The notes below the pieces were generated by a model that was not told the DNA's origin, did no database searches, and saw only the letters and a list, made by a program, of their open reading frames with translations. A program made the position numbers and the translations under genes. Shown here piece after piece: positions 27,028 through 33,320 of a stretch of 33,320 bases of DNA (the stretch's first letter is position 1; every line of letters begins with the position of its first letter). Origin of the DNA: Parabacteroides sp. (GTDB taxonomy: Bacteria; Bacteroidota; Bacteroidia; Bacteroidales; Tannerellaceae); NCBI GenBank assembly GCA_018054455.1, contig JAGPJL010000016.1, positions 1-33,320 of the forward strand, given 5' to 3'.

Positions 27028-29511
27028 TCAATCAAATTTTATACGTAAAATAGTTAATGAACTAGGAGGAAACTCATAAACGACTGGTCCGCCGATAGCA
27101 AAACCAACTTTCTTCTTTACAGGAGACACCTTGTTTGTAGTCGAAAAAAAGTTTTCTGACTCAGGTTCACCCGATAATTCCGTAACCTCTGCTTCAGATC
27201 CAAAACTTCCACCATTTACGTTCAGTTGCGTTTTTTCAGGATGACGGGTTGTATTCACCACCTTTATGATAAATTGCTTGTTTTTTTCATCCCGGGTCGT
27301 TACAACTACAAGCGAAGGAATAGGACGCATGCTTGCTTGCTGAACAAGTTTATCATTTACAAAACATTGAATCAGATTATCCTTACATACAATTTGCACC
27401 TTATACCAACGATTACTTTCAAAAGCAAAAGGCACATCAGGGGCCAGATTATCTTTTACCAGACCGGCCATTCTATACAATTCGCAGCTCTCCAGTCCAA
27501 TCGTAAAACAAATATGGTTAGCTTTTGTCTCATACTTTCCGTTATCTCTTACTCTTAATTGAACCTGACCGCTTCCTTTTGTTCGCTTTACAAAAGTCGT
27601 AAAACTATAATCATGCTCGGAAGAATCACCTAGCAAAATATAATTCCAACGATTAGCATCGGCCGTAAACATTCTATCCGAAAAGTTCCATCCCCCATTG
27701 GCTATTACCTTACGAAAAACATTTGATCCATTTATCGATATATCCTTAAATTCAAAACTGTTATCAAACATAGAAATAGATGCAGCCCCGAAAGTAACCT
27801 GCGGTTTCTCGTAAGATTCAACTGTGGTTTTCAATATCGCATCACCCCGATTTTCACCCAACATTTTAAGAACATAATAAGAAGGAGTTGGGACTGCCTG
27901 TTTATTATTAAAAAGAATCAGACCTTTCGACCTTTTGTCAACCTGCACATTAGCAAGTAAAGGAGCATATGCAATACGTTTCACGGCATCAGGATTTCGT
28001 TCCAAACCGAAAAGAAAACATGCTTCAGCAAGTGCCGCCTGCAAAGTTCCACGAGATTCTTCTCTAGCCGTGCCGAACTCTCCGACAAACATTGGAGGTT
28101 GGCGACGCTTATATAAAAATTCATCGAAACGACTTTGATTCGAGATAAAAAACGATTCATCTGCGTAATAATGACTATCCACCCAGTCTACCCTGTTTCG
28201 ACTGTCTGTAATTGTGTTCCCAATCACAGTAATACGAGGATACGTTTTATGAATAGCATTTTTGAATAACTCATATCGTTTTACATATTCTGAACCATAA
28301 TTTCCACTTCCTATCTCTATAAAACGAAGATTGAATGGTTCCGGATGACCATGGAGCGCCCGCAAGGCTCCAATCGCTGAATCTTTCGGGGCATTTGCAT
28401 AAGCAATGGCATCCAGTGCATCCTGCACAATCTTATCCATGGCTGTAATATCTTCGAAACGAGGACGTCGTTTCTGACTTGTTACCCCGCTATTGATCAC
28501 ATACACCGGTTCAGCACCAACTGCCTCGCAAAAACGCAAATACTCAAGAAAACCCATTCCGTTAGTAGTTCCATATCCATTAGCCGACCAAAAATGCTTT
28601 CGTTTAGAAATGTCACCAACTGTTTCATGCCATACGGGAAACGTCCCGCCAGTATATCCCTCAACAAAATCGCCGCCCGGAAACCGAATAAATGCCGGAT
28701 GTAATTTTTCTATCAGCTCTGCAATATCGGGGCGCAAACCATTACGCATACCTTTCCATGTCTTTTGCGGAAACAACGAAACCACATCCAGCCAAAAAAC
28801 AGTGGACGAATCTGCCGTAAAAGTAAGAATCGCTTTTCTTGTATTAGCAGTTGCGGTGAAAGTATGCTTCACTCTCCTCCAATCAGCCCAAGGCGTAATT
28901 GTATACTCATCACTCAATAGATGTTTAGCTGCAGAATCTTCCAAAGCAACATGTACCACCTTTGGGTAAGGTGATGCCGATTTAATGTAAAAAGACAGTT
29001 CATATTTTTCGCCTTTGGTAAGAGAGATTCCTCCATATCCTTCAGCAGCAATTCCGCCACGTCCAGAAGAATCACCAGCAGCGACTGACACAAGCAACGA
29101 ACGCTTATTTGTATCGTTGATAAGCTCACGGGTATCAGGATACATTTTCGACCCCGAAGTTAGCGCACGCCAGCCAATAATGCTATCTGGTCTCACAAAA
29201 GGCATTACATACCCATTGGGGGTAACCATTACATTTTCAGTAAAATTATAAGCATTATGTAAAGGCAGTACTCCATCTTCAAAACTGCGGTTTTGAATTA
29301 ATTCTGCATAAATACCACCATCTACCGCATGATTAATTTCCTCTAATGATAATCCATACAAATTTTTATTCACAGGAAAAGTTAGCCCATCTGCTTCTAT
29401 TGTTATGGATGAAGTAACCGGCATTTCAGGCCGGCATCCATTTAATAAAAAAAACATACAGGCAGCTACAGTCCAAACAAAATACGATATACCCCTATTA
29501 CTCAAATTCAC
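27028..29511 (-). CDS. GH51-family (alpha-L-arabinofuranosidase-like) lipoprotein, acid/base Glu missing
   Basis: An 827-residue exported protein with lipobox LLNGC near residue 26. After a strand-rich start (LYGLSLEEINHAVDGGIYAE), a CBM4/9-like insert (about 85-245) precedes the barrel, which contains RFPGGDFVEGY, the segment IEIGSGNYGSEY (398-409) and the nucleophile Glu478 in FVGEFGT. The C-terminal beta domain appears interrupted by a concanavalin-like segment (about 600-760). In GH51 enzymes the acid/base is the Glu of a GNE motif; here the aligned residues are Ser402-Gly403, so catalysis by the standard double-displacement route is doubtful. It could be a binding protein, use another residue, or have a changed specificity. 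It stands upstream of a histidine kinase gene on the same strand. Confidence 0.85.
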   Translation of the reverse strand: MNLSNRGISYFVWTVAACMFFLLNGCRPEMPVTSSITIEADGLTFPVNKNLYGLSLEEINHAVDGGIYAELIQNRSFEDGVLPLHNAYNFTENVMVTPNGYVMPFVRPDSIIGWRALTSGSKMYPDTRELINDTNKRSLLVSVAAGDSSGRGGIAAEGYGGISLTKGEKYELSFYIKSASPYPKVVHVALEDSAAKHLLSDEYTITPWADWRRVKHTFTATANTRKAILTFTADSSTVFWLDVVSLFPQKTWKGMRNGLRPDIAELIEKLHPAFIRFPGGDFVEGYTGGTFPVWHETVGDISKRKHFWSANGYGTTNGMGFLEYLRFCEAVGAEPVYVINSGVTSQKRRPRFEDITAMDKIVQDALDAIAYANAPKDSAIGALRALHGHPEPFNLRFIEIGSGNYGSEYVKRYELFKNAIHKTYPRITVIGNTITDSRNRVDWVDSHYYADESFFISNQSRFDEFLYKRRQPPMFVGEFGTAREESRGTLQAALAEACFLFGLERNPDAVKRIAYAPLLANVQVDKRSKGLILFNNKQAVPTPSYYVLKMLGENRGDAILKTTVESYEKPQVTFGAASISMFDNSFEFKDISINGSNVFRKVIANGGWNFSDRMFTADANRWNYILLGDSSEHDYSFTTFVKRTKGSGQVQLRVRDNGKYETKANHICFTIGLESCELYRMAGLVKDNLAPDVPFAFESNRWYKVQIVCKDNLIQCFVNDKLVQQASMRPIPSLVVVTTRDEKNKQFIIKVVNTTRHPEKTQLNVNGGSFGSEAEVTELSGEPESENFFSTTNKVSPVKKKVGFAIGGPVVYEFPPSSLTILRIKFD

Positions 29512-29672
29512 CTTTCAACTATTAATTACTTTAGGTTCAAAAAAAACAAAGACATGCTATTTGATGATGCAAACTTAGCTATTTATTCTCAAAATCTATG
29601 TAAATCACCAATATCTCATTGTTTTTAGCAGAAATAATCATTAATTCACAACTATTATTTCAAAAAAAAGGT

Positions 29673-29680
29673 TATTTTTG
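29673..29680 (+). promoter_or_regulatory. Bacteroidetes -7 box for the glycan operon
   Basis: TATTTTTG fully matches TAnnTTTG and lies 40 bp upstream of the response regulator ATG. The surrounding 209-bp divergent gap between the GH51 gene and the operon is strongly AT-rich and holds no other gene or hairpin that I can see. Confidence 0.45.
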
Positions 29681-29720
29681 CATGTAAATCTATCAAAGTA
29701 TAAATACCAACATATACACC

Positions 29721-30083
29721 ATGAATAAACAAGTTCTATTGGTTGACGACAAGCCCGAAATTGCCAAGATAATTATGCTTTATCTGGCAACTTACGAGAT
29801 TAAGTATGTTGAAAACCCAATTAAAGCAATTGCCTGGCTTAAAGAAGGAAATATGCCGGACCTAATTATTTCCGATCTCAATATGCCTGAAATGTCAGGA
29901 GAAGAATTTCTTCGCTACATAAAGACAGACGAAATGTTCAGTCATATCCCAGTACTTATACTTTCCAGTGTTGAAAGCAGTTTTAACAGGGTACGCCTCT
30001 TTGAAGAAGGAGCAGAAGACTTTATATTAAAGCCTTTTAATCCTGAAGAACTTAGGGTGCGAGTAAAAAGACTTTTAAGATAA
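29721..30083 (+). CDS. Single-domain (CheY-like) response regulator
   Basis: A 120-residue stand-alone receiver domain. All key residues are present: acidic pair Asp9-Asp10 in LLVDDKPE, phospho-acceptor Asp52 in LIISDLNMP, Ser82 in ILSS and Lys104 in FILKPF. There is no DNA-binding or enzymatic output domain, so it must act by protein contact. Its stop codon overlaps the start of the phosphoglycosyl transferase gene by one base (TAATG), which suggests tight coupling of amounts. The transferase has a receiver-like N-terminal domain, a natural docking partner. The nearest kinase is the soluble PAS kinase at 25418-26971. Regulation of polysaccharide initiation is inference from this arrangement. 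Confidence 0.92.
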   Translation: MNKQVLLVDDKPEIAKIIMLYLATYEIKYVENPIKAIAWLKEGNMPDLIISDLNMPEMSGEEFLRYIKTDEMFSHIPVLILSSVESSFNRVRLFEEGAEDFILKPFNPEELRVRVKRLLR

Positions 30084-31234
30084 TGATTTACATTTATTTG
30101 GGCGACAACCCCTCTTTTGTTGATTGGCTTCATAAAACCATCAACAGTGAGATAACTGTTTGCACTAATTATTTGCAAATTAATAATGCTATATCTGAAG
30201 CTTTACGCAAAAAGAAAGAAGAAGATTGTTGTGTCTTTGTTCAGCGCAAGAACAAACACTCAGATATTTCGATTATTTCTCAGTTACACAAACACTATCC
30301 GTCGATTTACGTTGTTTTAATTGGAAAATCCCTCAGCATAGAAGAAAAGAAAGAATACCTTAAAGCAGGAACAGATAGCCTTATTTCAGAAGCAAAAAAC
30401 GAAAAAGAGCTACTTCACATTCTTGCTTTTGCATCCACATACAAAGAAAAAATTAATAACGTTTCTCATCCTTCCAATGACTTAAAATTATTCAGATTAC
30501 CTCTTTGGAAAAGAATTTTCGACATTATCAGCTCATTAATAGCCATTATTATATTGTCTCCGTTTCTAATTCTTACATGGCTTGCCATCCGGATAGAAAG
30601 TAAAGGAGCTCCCGTATATAAATCCAAACGTGTAGGAAGTAACTACCAAATATTCGATTTCTATAAATTTCGTTCAATGTATACAGATGCAGACAAACGT
30701 TTAGCTGAATTTAAAAGATTAAACCAATATGCTGTAGACTACAATGTTAATGAAGACAACATTATTATAAAACCAAAGTTTCATAAGGCTGATGTGGTTC
30801 TCTTTTCAGACGATTCTATCACCTCGGAAAAAGTATATATAGCAACAAAAAGGCAGGAACGTTCTAACGCCTTTGTTAAATTTGAAAACGATCCGCGGAT
30901 TACTAAAATGGGAAGAATAATACGAAAATACAGCATAGACGAATTACCTCAATTGTTCAACATCCTGAAAGGCGACATGTCGGTAGTAGGTAATCGCCCC
31001 CTACCCTTGTACGAAGCAGAATTGCTAACAAGCGACGAATACATCCAGCGCTTTATGGCTCCAGCGGGCTTAACCGGCCTTTGGCAAGTAGAAAAGCGTG
31101 GCGAAGCAGGTAAACTGTCAGCCGAAGAGCGCAAAATGCTGGACATCCGTTATGCAAAGGAATTTTCATTTCTGATGGATGTAAAAATTATCTTCAAAAC
31201 TTTCACCGCATTCATTCAAAAAGAAAATGTATAA
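30083..31234 (+). CDS. Polyprenyl-phosphate phosphoglycosyl transferase with N-terminal pseudo-receiver domain
   Basis: A 383-residue protein. Residues 135-383 form a monotopic sugar transferase (WcaJ/PglC type): KRIFDIISSLIAIIILSP re-entrant helix, YKFRSMY, the catalytic Asp286-Glu287 in SIDELPQLFN, then GDMSVVGNRPLP and PAGLTGLWQV. Such enzymes start glycan assembly by moving a sugar-1-phosphate onto undecaprenyl phosphate at the inner membrane. Residues 1-120 look like a receiver fold (IYLGDNPSFVDWL at the start, YVVLIGKSLSIEEKKEYLKAGTDSLI later) but lack the phospho-acceptor Asp (VFVQRKN in its place) and the conserved Lys (Glu103 instead). The common WcaJ N-terminal membrane bundle is absent. 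An insert of about 60 residues (203-262) lies between FRSM and NDPRITKMG. Confidence 0.9.
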   Translation: MIYIYLGDNPSFVDWLHKTINSEITVCTNYLQINNAISEALRKKKEEDCCVFVQRKNKHSDISIISQLHKHYPSIYVVLIGKSLSIEEKKEYLKAGTDSLISEAKNEKELLHILAFASTYKEKINNVSHPSNDLKLFRLPLWKRIFDIISSLIAIIILSPFLILTWLAIRIESKGAPVYKSKRVGSNYQIFDFYKFRSMYTDADKRLAEFKRLNQYAVDYNVNEDNIIIKPKFHKADVVLFSDDSITSEKVYIATKRQERSNAFVKFENDPRITKMGRIIRKYSIDELPQLFNILKGDMSVVGNRPLPLYEAELLTSDEYIQRFMAPAGLTGLWQVEKRGEAGKLSAEERKMLDIRYAKEFSFLMDVKIIFKTFTAFIQKENV

Positions 31235-31262
31235 CCGTTTATAAAATACCCTTTCATTAGTA

Positions 31263-32168
31263 ATGGAAAACAAACCGGTTGTATCAATTATCACTGTCAA
31301 CTATAACGGACTGCAAGATACGATTGAACTCTGCCAGTCTATTAGGGAGCAAATCCGCACTGTTACCTACGAGCTTATCGTTGTAGATAATGGATCCAAG
31401 GTGAACGAAGCATCTCAGATACAACAGACCTTTCCGTGGATTCATGTAATACGATCGGAAAAGAACCTGGGCTTTTCAGGAGGAAACAACCTGGGGATAT
31501 GTCAAGCAAAAGGAGATTTCATTTTCCTGTTAAACAACGACACCTATCTACCTGACGACAGCCTTCATTATCTGGTCGACACATTGAAGGCCAACAAACA
31601 ACTGGCCGCCGTATCACCCAAAATTAAATTTGCGTGGTCTCCTTTTGCCATTCAGTTTGCCGGATTTACACCTCTATCGCCCATAACCCTGCGTAACAAA
31701 ACCATTGGTTTTGGCGAATCCGACGAAGGACAATATGATCAATACAAGCAAACACCCCTGCTCCATGGTGCCGCCATGATGGTTAAACGGTTTGTGATCG
31801 AAGAAATTGGACTGATGCCCGAACTTTATTTCTTATATTACGAAGAAATTGATTGGTGTACCAGTATGACTGAACGAGGATACACATTAGGCTACGAGCC
31901 AAGATGTACAGTGTTCCATAAAGAGAGTAAGAGCACCGGACAAAATAGTCCGCTTCGCTCCTATTATCTTACGAGAAACCGACTGTTATTCGCCTGGAGG
32001 CATCGCACCAACTCAACAAGATGGCTTGCTTTAAGCTATCAGATGTTGTTTGCCGTTCCTGCTCATGGAATCAAATTCTTACTTAAAGGGAATAAAGCAA
32101 ACGCGGGTTCACTAATTAAAGGGTTGATTGCATTTATACTGTTAAAAGATAAAAAACAAAACATATGA
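31263..32168 (+). CDS. Family 2 glycosyltransferase (rhamnosyltransferase-like)
   Basis: A 301-residue GT-A fold enzyme resembling WbbL-type rhamnosyltransferases. It starts VVSIITVNYNGLQDTIEL, with VDNGS (about residue 43), NLGFSGGNNLG, and the metal-binding NNDT in place of DxD (about 97). Further motifs are LLHGAAMMVKR and YYEEIDWC, typical of the acceptor side, and a C-terminal HKESKSTGQNSPLRSYYLTRN stretch followed by a weakly hydrophobic tail that may contact the membrane. It follows the phosphoglycosyl transferase by 28 nt and overlaps the next gene by ATGA (32165-32168). It should add the second or a later sugar to the lipid-linked glycan. The sugar donor is not readable from sequence. 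Confidence 0.9.
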   Translation: MENKPVVSIITVNYNGLQDTIELCQSIREQIRTVTYELIVVDNGSKVNEASQIQQTFPWIHVIRSEKNLGFSGGNNLGICQAKGDFIFLLNNDTYLPDDSLHYLVDTLKANKQLAAVSPKIKFAWSPFAIQFAGFTPLSPITLRNKTIGFGESDEGQYDQYKQTPLLHGAAMMVKRFVIEEIGLMPELYFLYYEEIDWCTSMTERGYTLGYEPRCTVFHKESKSTGQNSPLRSYYLTRNRLLFAWRHRTNSTRWLALSYQMLFAVPAHGIKFLLKGNKANAGSLIKGLIAFILLKDKKQNI

Positions 32169-33320
32169 CACTTTATACAATTTTAGACAACATAGATTCA
32201 CTCTGTTTTTTTCTGTTGGGAATGTCTGTTCTCTACTTATTTGTATTTGCACTGCTTTCGCACATCAAACGAAAAGACATATACCCTCCTGCCAGAAAAT
32301 TGCATCGATTTGTTGTTTTATATCCTGCCTACAAAGAAGATCGTGTAATTGAAAATGCTGTTTCAAACTTTTTGCTACAAGACTATCCAAAATCCTGTTA
32401 CGATATTGTTGTAATATCGGATCAAATGCAAGAAGATACAGTTAATAGATTGAAGGCAATGCCTATTAAATTAATAGAAATTGATTTCCGGCAAAGCTCC
32501 AAAGCTAAGGCTATGCAATATGCGATGATGAATCTGAGCAATGACTCTTACGATATGGTCGTTATTATGGATGCCGACAATACCGTAGAGCCCAACTTTC
32601 TGAATGAGTTTAACAAAGCATACCACAGCGGATGCCTGGTTATCCAAGCCCATCGAATGGCCAAAAACCTCAACACAGACACGGCCATTCTGGATGCAGT
32701 AAGCGAAGAAATTAACAATTCTATTTTCCGAAAAGGGCATGTACGTCTGGGATTATCGTCAGCGCTTATTGGTTCTGGAATGGCAATCGACTACCAATGG
32801 TTAAAAAAGAACATACACAAACTGCGTACCGCAGGAGAAGACAAGGAATTGGAAGCTCTGCTCCTTAAAGAAAACATCTACATTGAATACCTCGAACACG
32901 TAAACGTGTATGACGAAAAAACGCAAAAAGACAGCACATTCTATAATCAAAGAAGGCGATGGCTGGCTTCTCAACTTTTTGCAATCACCAATAATATAGG
33001 ACAATTACCCGGTGCCTTGTTAAACGGTAAATTCGATTACGCAAATAAAATATGTCAATGGATGATGTTACCCAGAGTATTATTGCTTGGTTTTATAGGA
33101 ATAATTTCTATCATTGTACTGCCATATCAATGGACATGGGCTATTAAGTGGTTCATTTTGGAATTATTGCTAATTATAAGCCTAAGTATAGCGGTCCCGG
33201 ATTATTTGGTTAACGAACGATTTAAAAAAGCTATTTGGAAAGCTCCCAAGCTATTTTTACTTATGACCTTGAATTTATTCAGACTAAGAGGTGTTAACAA
33301 AAAGTTTATACACACCGAAC
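32165..33320 (+). CDS. Membrane family 2 glycosyltransferase (3' end outside window)
   Basis: An open frame from ATG 32165 to the window edge, 385 codons visible. The ATG overlaps the previous stop as ATGA. One N-terminal membrane helix (about residues 14-32) precedes a GT-A domain with FVVLYPAYKED (49-59), the DAD motif (136-138), GED (224-226) and QRRRW (262-266). The QxxRW motif is typical of processive or membrane-embedded GT2 enzymes such as hyaluronan and cellulose synthases and related N-acetylglucosaminyltransferases. At least two further helices follow (about 295-330). It probably extends the glycan started by the upstream transferase; whether it is processive is not clear. The gene is broken only by the end of the window. 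Confidence 0.88.
   Translation, partial: MTLYTILDNIDSLCFFLLGMSVLYLFVFALLSHIKRKDIYPPARKLHRFVVLYPAYKEDRVIENAVSNFLLQDYPKSCYDIVVISDQMQEDTVNRLKAMPIKLIEIDFRQSSKAKAMQYAMMNLSNDSYDMVVIMDADNTVEPNFLNEFNKAYHSGCLVIQAHRMAKNLNTDTAILDAVSEEINNSIFRKGHVRLGLSSALIGSGMAIDYQWLKKNIHKLRTAGEDKELEALLLKENIYIEYLEHVNVYDEKTQKDSTFYNQRRRWLASQLFAITNNIGQLPGALLNGKFDYANKICQWMMLPRVLLLGFIGIISIIVLPYQWTWAIKWFILELLLIISLSIAVPDYLVNERFKKAIWKAPKLFLLMTLNLFRLRGVNKKFIHTE

Overview
The window is chromosomal DNA from a member of the Bacteroidales, most likely Tannerellaceae/Parabacteroides-like. The taxonomic inference rests on the protein families present (UpxY-type NusG paralog, DUF6913-like gene between ligA and dapA, lipoprotein glycosidases, DUF5009-type acyltransferase) and on several TAnnTTTG promoter boxes of the Bacteroidetes type in place of ordinary -10/-35 signals. 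No rRNA, tRNA, IS element, integrase or CRISPR array was seen. Coding density is high; no gene-free stretch exceeds about 225 bp.

Layout. 1-2141 (+): 3' part of a large AsmA-like envelope protein. 2138-9834 (-): a complete tripartite ABC export locus read right to left as araC-type regulator, tetR-type regulator, TolC-like outer membrane factor, HlyD-like adaptor, two ABC ATPases and two ABC-2 permeases, with ATGA overlaps or 1-nt gaps among the pump genes. 10057-13502 (-): GH43 lipoprotein, then a DUF5009 membrane acyltransferase plus L-serine dehydratase pair. 13579-15063 (+): cobyric acid synthase, ending tail-to-tail on an orphan UpxY/NusG-like antiterminator (-). 15671-16993 (+): Tat-exported Gfo/Idh oxidoreductase, separated by a 60-bp perfect palindrome from the housekeeping minus-strand cluster cysQ-ligA-DUF6913-dapA. 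21616-25307 (+): glyA, a terminator, then a GH20 beta-hexosaminidase lipoprotein. 25418-29511 (-): a GH51-family lipoprotein followed by a soluble PAS histidine kinase. 29721-33320 (+): a polysaccharide assembly operon beginning with a single-domain response regulator, then a phosphoglycosyl transferase fused to a receiver-like domain, and two family 2 glycosyltransferases, the last running off the window.

The most interesting signals are: (1) the response regulator / pseudo-receiver phosphoglycosyl transferase pair, which overlap by one base and suggest post-translational two-component control of glycan initiation, with a histidine kinase close by; (2) the GH51 protein, whose catalytic acid/base Asn-Glu is Ser-Gly; (3) a duplicated leader of roughly 60-70 bp plus five identical first codons in front of both the araC-type and tetR-type regulators; (4) complementary degeneration of the two ABC ATPases, predicting one dead and one live ATP site; and (5) an orphan UpxY antiterminator with no polysaccharide operon downstream.
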